This document shows, one piece after another, positions 52,684 through 61,343 of a stretch of DNA of 64,000 nt. The notes beneath the pieces are model-generated. The model searched no databases, had not been told where the DNA came from, and was given only the letters and a program-made list of their open reading frames with translations. Source of the DNA: CAUZIB01 sp963578805 (GTDB taxonomy: Bacteria; Acidobacteriota; Vicinamibacteria; Vicinamibacterales; UBA8438). Both the position numbers and the translations under genes were made by a program. Positions within the stretch are counted from its first letter, which is position 1. Every line of letters starts with the position of its first letter. Location: positions 24,309 through 88,308 of the forward strand of contig CAUZDY010000008.1 in the NCBI GenBank assembly GCA_963578805.1. Direction: 5' to 3'.

Positions 52684-53547
52684 GTGACGCCATCGACCCG
52701 TGACGGCTTGGTGACTGACGTCGATCAGTTGATCGAAAGCAAGGATCTGCTTGGTCTGGGTGCCGCGGCCGACGAGCGTCGTCGGATAATGCATGGCGAC
52801 CGGACGACTTTTGTACGGGTACAAGAGGTCTCGGTATCGCCGATGGCGGCCCAGTTAAAGGTGCTGTCCGGCGCGGGCGAACTGCGGATCGTCGGGGATC
52901 CGGAGACGAGTCTGGAGGCAGCTCAAGTGACCGAGGGAGTGGTCGCTCTGTCGGGTGACACCCCGGTCACGGGTTTTGTCCTCGACGGCCTGGCCACGCT
53001 GTGCGGCCACGATCCAGAGACCCTGAGGAACTTACTCATCGATCTTCGTGGCGCTGGCCTGGCCATGATGTCGGCGCTTCGCGCTGATACGCGGCGGGCA
53101 CACGAATGGCTCGACGTGAGTGGGGAGACCGGTATCGACATCGCCCGACTAGTCGTGGAACAGTCTACGACCGATGATGGTGTGAGCCTCTGCCATCAGG
53201 TTGCATCCTGGGGGGCGTCGGCCGCGCACGTCCATGCGTTCGCTCCCCTCGCCCGATCGACCGATACGCGAGTGACGACCGGCTATGATGACGGACGTCG
53301 AGTTGCGCTCGCGCGTCTCCTGGTTGACAATATCGACTCAATTCAGGTCGACTGGGGGCGGCACGGGCCTAAGCTCGCCCAGGTGGCACTGATTTTCGGT
53401 GCTAACGATGTGGATGGCGTGTCGTCGACGGACTCGCTCGATAACGGTCCGCGGCGAACGCCACTTGAAGAGATCCACCGAAATATTGTGGCCGCAGCTT
53501 TGGTGCCAGTTCAGCGCAACGGGTGTTTCAAGACGCGTGACGTATGA
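52684..53547 (+). CDS. MqnE-like protein lacking the radical-SAM cluster motif
   Basis: A 287-residue protein aligning by eye with aminofutalosine synthase (MqnE) at both ends. The start ESKDLLGLGAAADERRRIMHGD resembles the MqnE segment before its iron-sulfur site. The C-terminal half LARLLVDNIDSIQVDW ... KLAQVALIFGANDVDG matches the MqnE/MqnC C-terminal domain. Where active enzymes have CX3CX2C, this protein has none: its three Cys residues are isolated, and the core is about 80 residues shorter. It cannot bind the usual [4Fe-4S] cluster. It lies at the MqnE position upstream of mqnA, overlapping it by four bases. A structural, regulatory or altered-chemistry role is open. Frameshift is unlikely because coding text is continuous. 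Confidence 0.72.
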   Translation: MTPSTRDGLVTDVDQLIESKDLLGLGAAADERRRIMHGDRTTFVRVQEVSVSPMAAQLKVLSGAGELRIVGDPETSLEAAQVTEGVVALSGDTPVTGFVLDGLATLCGHDPETLRNLLIDLRGAGLAMMSALRADTRRAHEWLDVSGETGIDIARLVVEQSTTDDGVSLCHQVASWGASAAHVHAFAPLARSTDTRVTTGYDDGRRVALARLLVDNIDSIQVDWGRHGPKLAQVALIFGANDVDGVSSTDSLDNGPRRTPLEEIHRNIVAAALVPVQRNGCFKTRDV

Positions 53548-54344
53548 GTGTTATCCGCGTGAGTGCCGTCGAGTATCTCAACGCCAGGCCGCTTGTGCAT
53601 GGCCTCGACGAGCAGCCCGACATGTTTGACTGCCGTTTCGACCTGCCGGCCAAGTGCGCCTCGTTGCTGCATGAGAAAGCGATCGATCTTGGCCTGATTC
53701 CGTCGATTGAATATCTTCGACACCCTGACTATCGCATCGTGCCAGACATAGGAGTGACGTCGACTGGCCCGGTTGCGTCGGTGGCGCTTTTCACCGACCG
53801 GCCGGCGACTGCGCTGCGATCGATTGCCCTCGACGCAAGCTCGCGGACGGCGGCGGCCCTGCTGAGGGTCTTATGCGCGAAGTGGTTTGACATTGAGCCG
53901 ACGTTTGTGACGCTACGGCCGGACCTGCCGACGATGCTCAAACGATGCGATGCCGCCCTCCTCATCGGTGACGCCGCGCTCTATCAAGAGCACGAGGCCA
54001 TCGGGCTGGACAAGGTTGATCTGGGGAAGGAGTGGACGGCCATGACAGGGCTCCCGTTCGTCTGGGCTTGCTGGGTCGGTCGTGAGGGCGTCGTGAGCAC
54101 CGAGCATCTCGAGGCACTCCGAGCCGCTCGTGACAGCGGATTAAAGGACCTCGATGACATTGCCGAAAGATTTGCGCCATCGGACGACGACGGCGAGTCA
54201 GTCGAGATCGCTCGGAAGTATCTAAACGAGAGCGTGTCCTATGCGCTCGACGATCAAGCCAGGGCGGGGCTGAAGAAGTTCTTTAGCGACGCGGCCGATG
54301 TGCAGGTCATACAGTCCGCTGGCGCCATCCGTTATTTCGAATGA
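53544..54344 (+). CDS. mqnA: Chorismate dehydratase
   Basis: Dehydrates chorismate to 3-[(1-carboxyvinyl)oxy]benzoate, the first step of the futalosine route to menaquinone. It is a periplasmic-binding-protein-fold enzyme of 266 residues, with the MqnA signature VSAVEYLNARPLVHGL at the start, LIPSIEYLR and LLIGDAALYQ for substrate binding, and KEWTAMTGLPFVWACW. No signal peptide is seen, as expected for the cytosolic enzyme. Four-base overlaps on both sides link it to the MqnE-like gene and mqnC. Confidence 0.94.
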   Translation: MSVIRVSAVEYLNARPLVHGLDEQPDMFDCRFDLPAKCASLLHEKAIDLGLIPSIEYLRHPDYRIVPDIGVTSTGPVASVALFTDRPATALRSIALDASSRTAAALLRVLCAKWFDIEPTFVTLRPDLPTMLKRCDAALLIGDAALYQEHEAIGLDKVDLGKEWTAMTGLPFVWACWVGREGVVSTEHLEALRAARDSGLKDLDDIAERFAPSDDDGESVEIARKYLNESVSYALDDQARAGLKKFFSDAADVQVIQSAGAIRYFE

Positions 54345-55585
54345 CCTCGGTATCTGTGCATAACATCGCTCAGCGGATCCGCAACGGCGTCCGCTTGACG
54401 GTGCCCGAGGCTAGGCATCTCTATCTTCACGCGTCGACGCACGAGCTTGGGCGCCTCGCTGATGTCGTCCGAGCGCGACGACACCCGGATGGCGTCGTCA
54501 CCTACATCATCGACCGAAATGTTAACTACACGAATGTGTGCGTCGCACGCTGTAATTTCTGTGCGTTCTATCGCCCGGTCGGTTCGTCGAACGGTTATGT
54601 ACTAGGGTTCGACGAGATCTGTCAGAAGATCGAAGAAACCCTAGCCGTGGGCGGTGTGCAGCTGCTGTTACAAGGGGGACATAACCCCGACCTGCCGATC
54701 GAGTGGTACGAGGACCTGTTTCGTGAAGTCAAGGAACGTTACCCGGCGTTCAAACTGCACGCGCTCTCGCCGCCTGAGGTTATTCACATTTCCCGTCTGT
54801 CACACTTGTCGGTGGAGACGGTGATCTCCCGACTGGTCAAGGCTGGCCTCGACAGCATTCCTGGAGGGGGTGCAGAAATCCTGGTCGACCGTGTGCGGCA
54901 TTTACTCAATTGTTATGGGAAGGCAACTGCTGACGAGTGGCTCGACGTGATGCGTCTGGCGCATCGCGCTGGTCTTCGGACCACTGCGACGATGATGTAC
55001 GGCAGCGTTGAAACCCTCGACGAACGCCTGGAGCATTTATTCAAGCTCAGGGATCTTCAGGATCAGACCGGTGGTTTCACGGCGTTTATCACCTGGAGCT
55101 ACCAACCGCCCAACACCGAGTTGGGTGGAGAAGAGGCCACCGGGATTGACTACTTGAGGACGTTGGCCACCGCTCGACTTGTCCTTGACAATTTTGACAA
55201 CCTGCAGGCGTCCTGGGTGACCCAAGGTGGGAAGGTTGGTCAGCTGAGTCTGGCGTTCGGTGCCAACGATATGGGCAGCGTGATGATCGAGGAGAACGTC
55301 GTGCGTGCCGCCGGCGCAGCCTATTGTATGGATGAGGTCGAGATCGCTTGTAACATCAAGAACGCTGGTTTCGTGCCGAAACGCCGAAATATGCACTACG
55401 AGGTGCTGGGCGATCCACTATGCCGTCAGCAGGACATTCCGCGGATGCGCGAGTTGGCCGTGGCGCGTGATGATGGCGCGGGCGGCGCGGGCGCGGAAGC
55501 GGCGCGTTATCCCGCACGCAGCCGTCGAGAGAAGCTGCGCCGTGCGGAGGCGGGAGCGAATACCGAGTCTTTCGGTTCTTCGTGA
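54341..55585 (+). CDS. mqnC: Cyclic dehypoxanthinyl futalosine synthase
   Basis: Radical SAM enzyme that cyclises dehypoxanthinyl futalosine in menaquinone synthesis. The intact cluster motif CVARCNFCAFYR (CX3CX2C) lies near residue 68. LLLQGGHNPDLPIEWYE, DSIPGGGAEILVDRVR and the C-terminal SWVTQGGKVGQLSLAFGANDMGSVM are family hallmarks; MqnC differs from MqnE in the last of these. The 414 residues include a basic, Ala-rich tail (about 380-414) past the fold. A gene 28 bp later encodes a deaminase of the same pathway. Confidence 0.95.
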   Translation: MTSVSVHNIAQRIRNGVRLTVPEARHLYLHASTHELGRLADVVRARRHPDGVVTYIIDRNVNYTNVCVARCNFCAFYRPVGSSNGYVLGFDEICQKIEETLAVGGVQLLLQGGHNPDLPIEWYEDLFREVKERYPAFKLHALSPPEVIHISRLSHLSVETVISRLVKAGLDSIPGGGAEILVDRVRHLLNCYGKATADEWLDVMRLAHRAGLRTTATMMYGSVETLDERLEHLFKLRDLQDQTGGFTAFITWSYQPPNTELGGEEATGIDYLRTLATARLVLDNFDNLQASWVTQGGKVGQLSLAFGANDMGSVMIEENVVRAAGAAYCMDEVEIACNIKNAGFVPKRRNMHYEVLGDPLCRQQDIPRMRELAVARDDGAGGAGAEAARYPARSRREKLRRAEAGANTESFGSS

Positions 55586-55613
55586 CGCCCTGACACCTTT
55601 CACTATACGCGAG

Positions 55614-56831
55614 ATGATCCGGTACCAGGCGTCGTGGGTTGTTCCGATTACTGCGCCCCCGATCCGGAACGGATGGGTCGACGTCGAAGACCATACGGTA
55701 GCCGGTCTGGGAGGGCCGCATGATGGCGAATCCTGCGTCGCTGCGCGGCAGGTAGATCTGACCGGGACGGTCATCCTGCCGTCGTTGGTCAACGCCCACA
55801 CCCATCTCGAGCTATCGAGCCTACGAACCCGCGTCTCTCCCGTGGCAAGCCTGCCGATGTGGGTCGGTCAGGTTCTTGAGCGGACGGCGGAAGTGGGTCT
55901 AGATGAGAGCGAAGTTGTCAGGGCCGTCGAGGAGCTTCATGCCGCCGGTATCGGGCTTGTTGGAGACATCACGAATACGTTGATGTCGGTTGAACCGCTG
56001 GTCCGAAGTCCGATGGCCGCCGTCGTGTTCAAGGAGTTACTGGGGTTTAATGAGGAGGCTCCCCAGGCGCTGGTCGATCGTGAGCGGGCCGCTATGGCCG
56101 AGCGTCAGCATTACAAGGGAGGAACGATCGATAAAAGAAACGTCCAACTCCAACTTGGTGCACACGCGCCGTATTCGGTCTCACCGGCGCTATTTCAGGC
56201 GATTTGCAACACCGTCGACACTGGGCCTCTCTCTGTGCATCTAGCTGAGTCGCGCGAGGAACTCGCGTTCCTGGGTTCTGGGAGTGGACCGTGGCGCGAG
56301 GTACTCGAAGAGCGCGGACGATGGGATCCGACATGGGTACCGTTCACTGCGGGACCGGTTGCGTATCTAGAGAGACTGGGGTGGATCACGGCTCGTTCGG
56401 TCCTTGTCCATGGTGTGTACCTGACCGACATCGAGCTGAGACGCCTCGCAGCGGTCGGCGCGACGCTCGTGACCTGCCCCCGTAGCAACCGCTGGACCGG
56501 AGCTGGTACCCCGCCGATTTCGCGGTTCTACGCATCGGGTGTTCGAGTGGCGGTCGGAACGGACAGTCTCGCCAGTGCTCCCGATCTCAGTGTGTTTGCA
56601 GAGCTGGCCGAGATTCGGCGTTTAGATCCATTTCAGCCGCCAGCCGCGCTACTACGGAGCGCCACCCGTGCCGGTGCCGAGGCCTTGGGGTGGTCCAGTC
56701 GGGGACAGATCGCAGAAGGAATGGACGCGAGTTTGATCGCGGTCCGGTGCCCTCCAACCGTCGACGATGTGGAAGAATATCTGGTGAACGGCATCGCGTC
56801 GGCCGACGTGCACTGGCTTCATGAGTCGTGA
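55614..56831 (+). CDS. Amidohydrolase, likely aminodeoxyfutalosine deaminase (MqnX-type)
   Basis: A metal-dependent deaminase of about 405 residues. Metal and active-site motifs are NAHTHLELSSL (HxH), VHLAESREEL with the Glu/His region, VLVHGVYL and GTDSLASAPDLSVF (Asp). Neighbours in the menaquinone cluster point to deamination of 6-amino-6-deoxyfutalosine to 6-deoxyfutalosine-type product, the MqnX step, rather than to a cytosine- or guanine-type deaminase. ATG 55614 was chosen because the longer ORF from 55305 would overlap mqnC heavily. The end overlaps the UbiA-type gene (GTGA). Confidence 0.82.
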   Translation: MIRYQASWVVPITAPPIRNGWVDVEDHTVAGLGGPHDGESCVAARQVDLTGTVILPSLVNAHTHLELSSLRTRVSPVASLPMWVGQVLERTAEVGLDESEVVRAVEELHAAGIGLVGDITNTLMSVEPLVRSPMAAVVFKELLGFNEEAPQALVDRERAAMAERQHYKGGTIDKRNVQLQLGAHAPYSVSPALFQAICNTVDTGPLSVHLAESREELAFLGSGSGPWREVLEERGRWDPTWVPFTAGPVAYLERLGWITARSVLVHGVYLTDIELRRLAAVGATLVTCPRSNRWTGAGTPPISRFYASGVRVAVGTDSLASAPDLSVFAELAEIRRLDPFQPPAALLRSATRAGAEALGWSSRGQIAEGMDASLIAVRCPPTVDDVEEYLVNGIASADVHWLHES

Positions 56832-57703
56832 GTTTACGTCCAACCATTATGTTGTCTCGAATTCTCACCTACGGATCGTTTATTCGTTTCAGCCACACCG
56901 TGTTCGCGTTGCCGTTCGCGCTGAGCGGCGCGCTACTGGCGACCGGTTCGTCCCCTCTGACGTGGGGTCGAGTGGGTGGGGTCGTTCTGGCTATGGCCAC
57001 GGCGCGCACTGCGGCGATGGGTTTCAACCGAATCGTGGACGTTCGATATGACACGCACAATCCTCGCACTGCCAACCGTGAGCTTCCACGGGGTGCGATG
57101 ACTATGCGCGAGGCCGTGACACTGGTCGCGATCGCCTCAGTGGCGTTTGTCGCCGTTGCCTGGGCGCTCGGTCCGCTCTGCTTCGCCTTGTCCCCGATAG
57201 CCCTCGGGATCATCTTTTGGTACTCGCTCGCGAAGCGATTCACTACGTATACGCAGCTGTTTCTTGGTTTGGCGTTGGCGGTCGCGCCAGTGGGAGGATG
57301 GTTGGCCGCTGGGGGTGCCTGGGGGTGGCCGCCTTGGCTTTTGGCGCTCGGCACGGCGCTGTGGGTGGCTGGTTTCGACATCCTGTATGCCTGCGTGGAT
57401 ATCGAGGTGGATCGAGCTCAGGGCTTAAAGTCGATCCCGTCCAGGTTTGGTGTAGAGACATCGCTGATGATTTCGCGTATCTTCCATGTCAGCGCCGTGG
57501 CGAGTCTCGCCGCGATTGCTATCGTGATGCCGTTAGGTCCCTTGTATCTGGCCGGCGTCGTCGGTGTCGGGGTGCTGCTTGCCTATGAGCAATCGATGGT
57601 TCGCAGCGACGATCTGTCGAGAGTTAAGCAGGCGTTCGATCTCAACGGATGGGTGGGGATCTTGTATCTGATGACGACTGCGGGTTCTCTCTATGTCAGC
57701 TGA
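56828..57703 (+). CDS. UbiA-family prenyltransferase, likely for menaquinone (MqnP-type)
   Basis: An integral membrane aromatic prenyltransferase of 291 residues and about eight or nine helices. Two Asp-rich motifs chelate Mg-prenyl diphosphate: NRIVDVRYDTHNPRT and DIEVDRAQGLKSIP. In this pathway it would add the isoprenoid chain to 1,4-dihydroxy-6-naphthoate, as MqnP does. GTG 56828 overlaps the deaminase stop. Its stop overlaps ubiX. A protoheme or ubiquinone prenyltransferase is less likely given the neighbours. Confidence 0.88.
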   Translation: MSLRPTIMLSRILTYGSFIRFSHTVFALPFALSGALLATGSSPLTWGRVGGVVLAMATARTAAMGFNRIVDVRYDTHNPRTANRELPRGAMTMREAVTLVAIASVAFVAVAWALGPLCFALSPIALGIIFWYSLAKRFTTYTQLFLGLALAVAPVGGWLAAGGAWGWPPWLLALGTALWVAGFDILYACVDIEVDRAQGLKSIPSRFGVETSLMISRIFHVSAVASLAAIAIVMPLGPLYLAGVVGVGVLLAYEQSMVRSDDLSRVKQAFDLNGWVGILYLMTTAGSLYVS

Positions 57704-58307
57704 CGGGTCACCGACGATTGCTGTCGGAATCACCGGCGCATCGGGCGCGGTCTACGCGGTGCGAACGGTCGCGGCCCTGCTGGAGCGTGGTTGTCGAGTC
57801 GAGGTGGTTGTCTCGGAGTTTGGTCGACGTCTACTCCGAGACGAGCTGGGTCAGGAGGCCGCGGTCGATGCCTTTGAAAAGTATTTACGAGACCGCTATG
57901 GAGCGGGTGTTGACCAGGGGTCGTTGTTGCTTCACCCAAACAAAAATGTTGGAGCGACCATTGCCAGCGGGAGTTACCACTGCTCGGCGATGGTGATCAT
58001 TCCCTGCTCGATGAAGACCCTGGCAGGCGTGGCAAACGGGTTATCACGGAATCTTATCGAACGTGCGGCGGACGTGGCGTTGAAGGAGCGGCGGCGGCTC
58101 GTCGTGGTTCCACGCGAAACGCCCATGAGTCTTCCCCAGTTAAAGAACCTTGTCCTGTGCGCCGAAGCTGGTGCCGTTGTGTTGCCCGCGATGCCGGCGT
58201 TTTACCAGCATCCTCGGAGCCTTGACGACCTGGCAGACTTCATGGCGGGGAAGGTGTTGTCGGCGTTGGAACTCGAGCACGAGCTCTATCCGGCCTGGGC
58301 CGGCTAG
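57693..58307 (+). CDS. ubiX: UbiX-type flavin prenyltransferase
   Basis: Makes prenylated FMN from FMN and dimethylallyl phosphate, the cofactor of UbiD decarboxylases. The 204 residues start IAVGITGASGAVYAVRTV, with the conserved Ser/Gly flavin site, and contain MVIIPCSMKTLAGVANG and VPRETPMSLPQLKNL. It overlaps the UbiA-type gene by 11 bp. The partner UbiD-type decarboxylase, needed to remove the 6-carboxyl group in menaquinone synthesis, is not in the window. Confidence 0.94.
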   Translation: MSADGSPTIAVGITGASGAVYAVRTVAALLERGCRVEVVVSEFGRRLLRDELGQEAAVDAFEKYLRDRYGAGVDQGSLLLHPNKNVGATIASGSYHCSAMVIIPCSMKTLAGVANGLSRNLIERAADVALKERRRLVVVPRETPMSLPQLKNLVLCAEAGAVVLPAMPAFYQHPRSLDDLADFMAGKVLSALELEHELYPAWAG

Positions 58308-58331
58308 TGAAGTGTCTAGACGAGCCTCATC

Positions 58332-59087
58332 ATGAGCCTAGAGCCCGGGATGGACCAAAGCTCACCCTTGTCCCTGCCCCTCGATAAGACGCCGCACCGT
58401 ATAGCGGGAATGTTCGACGCCATCGCTGGTCGCTACGACCTGCTCAACCGTCTGCTTAGCGCCGGACTGGACCAGAGGTGGCGTGTGCGCGCCGTCGACG
58501 CACTCGGTCTGAACGGCGGAGAGATTGTGCTGGATCTGTGCACTGGAACAGCCGACTTGGCGTTGGCGCTGTCCACCTCTGGTGATGTCAGCATCGTCGG
58601 GGTCGACTTTGCCGGCGAAATGCTCCGGCGCGGTTATCAGAAGGTTTATCAAGCTGGGGTCAGCCGCCAAGTTCGTCTTGTTCGAGGAGATGCCATGTGC
58701 GTGCCGATGCCAGGTGCAGCCGTGGACGCTGCGACGGTCGGCTTCGGTATTCGCAACGTGCAAACAGCGGCCGATGCGCTGAGAGAGATACACCGAGTGC
58801 TCCGGCCGGGCGGTCGGCTTGCAATTCTGGAGTTCGGTTTTCCCCGTTCTTCGCTTCTCCGCGCCGCCTACGGGTGGTATTTTCGCCGGGTCCTTCCGCT
58901 GATCGGAAGGCTGGTCTCTAGACATCAGAGCGCATACAGTTACCTCCCGGCCTCTGTGGGGACGTTCTGGGAGCCACACGACTTCTGTCGGGTCCTGATC
59001 GCAGCCGGCTTTACCGATGTCAGGGCAGTTCCTCTAACACTGGGCGTTGTCTACCTCTATGAAGCGACCAAGCCAGCCAGGCCGTGA
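58332..59087 (+). CDS. ubiE: Demethylmenaquinone methyltransferase UbiE/MenG
   Basis: Performs the last methylation of menaquinone with SAM. The family signature MFDAIAGRYDLLNRLLSAGLDQRW is at residues 27-50, the SAM motif is LDLCTGTADLALAL, and the second signature AAVDAATVGFGIRNVQ is followed by LRPGGRLAILEFGFP. The 251 residues match the family. It is the last gene of the menaquinone cluster; a new promoter for the TonB-like gene follows. Confidence 0.94.
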   Translation: MSLEPGMDQSSPLSLPLDKTPHRIAGMFDAIAGRYDLLNRLLSAGLDQRWRVRAVDALGLNGGEIVLDLCTGTADLALALSTSGDVSIVGVDFAGEMLRRGYQKVYQAGVSRQVRLVRGDAMCVPMPGAAVDAATVGFGIRNVQTAADALREIHRVLRPGGRLAILEFGFPRSSLLRAAYGWYFRRVLPLIGRLVSRHQSAYSYLPASVGTFWEPHDFCRVLIAAGFTDVRAVPLTLGVVYLYEATKPARP

Positions 59088-59136
59088 CAGCTGTAATCGC
59101 CACATTTTCTAGATGTAAACAGCACCGGTGTTGCGT

Positions 59137-59145
59137 TGGTATAAT
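59137..59145 (+). promoter_or_regulatory. Extended -10 promoter for the TonB-like gene
   Basis: TGG-TATAAT: a TGN extension directly before a perfect -10 box. The start codon ATG 59160 lies only 14 bp after the box, giving a leader of about 8 nt. Translation would be almost leaderless; no ribosome-binding site can fit. No -35 box is clear, as often holds for extended -10 promoters. Confidence 0.55.
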
Positions 59146-59159
59146 CGAAGAAGTCCCTG

Positions 59160-60278
59160 ATGTTGTTTGATTTCGAGGGCCGCAACTTCGATACGCCGAC
59201 CATAGAATCGGCGATTTCGTGGCGAGAACAGCTGCTTGGCTCACTGTTTGCCCACCTCGCAGCCGTTGTCCTCATTGTGCTCGTGCCGCGCCTGCCGTTC
59301 GTACAGAAGGCGACGGAACGCAGAGCTGAGCGCCTGGCGGAGGTCGCGGAGGTCGCGGAGGCTGAGCGGCAGGCTTTATTCCAGCAATCGCAGGAGGAGC
59401 CCACTTTTGTGTTCGTCGCTCCACGTGTTGACACCGAGGCCGACGAGCCTCCCGCTCCGGATGCCAGACCATCTGACCGAGACCGTGTGGCTCAGTCGCC
59501 AGTCCGGACTCTTGACCTCGAGAGCAATCTGCCGGTTGCCGATGGCAATTCACCGGAGTTCGTCGAAGCCGAAGATCCGAGCGTTACCCTCCGTCCTGAC
59601 GGTTATATCGACGGCGCCGACTCAGAGGTTATTCTTGGTGAGGATGACACGGAGAATGTTCCCGATGACCTTCGCCTGGCTGAGTTAACTTCAGGCGACG
59701 GAGACACTGACGCGTCTATGGTGGAGCCCGTTGACCGACCAGGCACGCTGTCTGAAGACCTCCTGGGAGTTCTTCGTCTCGCCGATTCGTCCCTCACGGT
59801 TCCGGGATCGGGCCCAGGTGATCCGGACGATTCTCGGGATGCGCGCGAGATCGAGACAGATAGATTACTCGGACAGGTGAGAGAGACACTTCGGCGTAGC
59901 ATCGACCAACAGAGCTTCGGGAGTCTCAGTGGTGACACGGGTCGGTACGGACCTGAGATCCAGTTCGATACGAAGGGAGTCGACTTCGGTCCGTGGATTC
60001 GAAGATTTGTGGCGCAAATTCGTCGAAATTGGTTTATTCCATACTCGGTTCTGGCCAATCACGGACACGTAGTGCTCACGTTCCACGTGCATCGTGACGG
60101 TAGCCTGACTGACCTGGCCGTGTTGCAGCCGTCGCCGATCGATTCTTTCAACCAGTCTGCCTCTAATGCGCTGCGCTCCTCGAATCCGACCCAGTCATTA
60201 CCCGTGGAATACCCTGATGACAAAGTGTTGTTCACCGTGACGTTTTTCTTCAACGAAGCCCCGCCGGGTCGGTTCTAG
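59160..60278 (+). CDS. TonB-like energy-transducing protein
   Basis: A 372-residue single-pass inner-membrane protein. An N-terminal cytoplasmic segment precedes a helix (LGSLFAHLAAVVLIVLVP, about 27-45). A charged coiled coil (about 56-75), encoded by a GAGGTCGCG direct repeat at about 59340, and a long acidic, Pro-rich periplasmic linker follow. The C-terminal TonB domain covers about 280-372 (FVAQIRRNWFIPYSVLANHGHVVLTF). It would transmit proton-motive force to outer-membrane receptors; ExbB and ExbD are not nearby. TolA is an alternative, since the linker is acidic. Confidence 0.8.
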   Translation: MLFDFEGRNFDTPTIESAISWREQLLGSLFAHLAAVVLIVLVPRLPFVQKATERRAERLAEVAEVAEAERQALFQQSQEEPTFVFVAPRVDTEADEPPAPDARPSDRDRVAQSPVRTLDLESNLPVADGNSPEFVEAEDPSVTLRPDGYIDGADSEVILGEDDTENVPDDLRLAELTSGDGDTDASMVEPVDRPGTLSEDLLGVLRLADSSLTVPGSGPGDPDDSRDAREIETDRLLGQVRETLRRSIDQQSFGSLSGDTGRYGPEIQFDTKGVDFGPWIRRFVAQIRRNWFIPYSVLANHGHVVLTFHVHRDGSLTDLAVLQPSPIDSFNQSASNALRSSNPTQSLPVEYPDDKVLFTVTFFFNEAPPGRF

Positions 60279-60395
60279 ATCCGTTTGGGTGAGTTCCTCT
60301 CCCATGCGACTTTCGACGCGGACGCAGCGGGTTGGTTGGATCGTGCCGCTGACCGCCCTCGTGGTTCTTACCACCGCGCGCTGGGTGAAGCCGGT

Positions 60396-61337
60396 GTGAG
60401 CGTGGGAGTAGCAACTCCTTTCGTCGTTGCCATTCTCGGACCCACAGCGACAGGCAAGAGTACGCTTGGCGTTGCGCTCGCCGAGCGCCTTGGGGGAGAG
60501 GTCGTTAGCTGTGACTCGACGGCCGTGTACCGAGGGTTTGATATCGGTACCGACAAGATGCCGATGGACGACCGGCGCGGAATTCTGCATCATTTGATCG
60601 ATGTCGTTGATCCGACCGAGCAGTACACAGCTGCTCGCTACGCGCGTGAGGCCGCAGGCGCTATTCAACAAATCACCAACGCCAAGAAAACTCCGATCCT
60701 TGTCGGAGGGACCGGGCTCTACTATCGGGCACTGACCCGGGGCTTGTTTCCTGGACCCGGACGGGACGACGCCTTTCGGGCTCGACTGAGCCGCAGTGCA
60801 AGGCGGCATGGCGTGGTCTGGCTACATCGGATGGTGGCCAGAGTGGATCCCGCGTCGGCTAGACGGATACAGCCGGCCGACGAAAGACGCCTGATCCGAG
60901 CGCTCGAAGTCTTCTTTCTCACAAAACGCTCACTCACGGATCACTTCGCGGAGACGCGGTCACCGCTTCGTGAGTACCGCGTCGTCAGCTTTGCCCTACG
61001 TCTGCCTTCGTCCGATATAGCCCGGCGAGTGACGCGGCGTGTAGATGAACAGTTCGCTGGGGGTTTACTCGACGAGATTCGACGCCTGCGTGAGGGTGGC
61101 GTCCCGCTCGACGCGGTTCCGTTCAGGGGTCTCGTCTATCGGCAAGCGGTCGAGCATCTGCAGGGTATCCGTGACCTTGCTTCGACCCGCGAGCTCATCG
61201 TTCGCGAGAACAGGCGGTACGCGCGCCGCCAGTTGATCTGGTTTCGTAAAGAGCCTAACCTAGACTGGGTTGACTTACCGGGCGAACATCCAGACGCGCT
61301 GACCGTCGTGCTGCAAAGGCTTACCGACCGACTCTAG
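60396..61337 (+). CDS. miaA: tRNA dimethylallyltransferase
   Basis: Adds a dimethylallyl group to A37 of tRNAs that read UNN codons. The P-loop is GPTATGKST at the N-terminus, followed by VVSCDSTAVYRGFDIGTDK, LVGGTGLYYRALTRG and the C-terminal tRNA-binding RRYARRQLIWFRKEP. GTG 60396 gives 313 residues, the family length; GTG 60402 is also possible and the full ORF starts at 60285. The order miaA-hfq is classical. Confidence 0.9.
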   Translation: MSVGVATPFVVAILGPTATGKSTLGVALAERLGGEVVSCDSTAVYRGFDIGTDKMPMDDRRGILHHLIDVVDPTEQYTAARYAREAAGAIQQITNAKKTPILVGGTGLYYRALTRGLFPGPGRDDAFRARLSRSARRHGVVWLHRMVARVDPASARRIQPADERRLIRALEVFFLTKRSLTDHFAETRSPLREYRVVSFALRLPSSDIARRVTRRVDEQFAGGLLDEIRRLREGGVPLDAVPFRGLVYRQAVEHLQGIRDLASTRELIVRENRRYARRQLIWFRKEPNLDWVDLPGEHPDALTVVLQRLTDRL

Positions 61338-61343
61338 AGAGCG

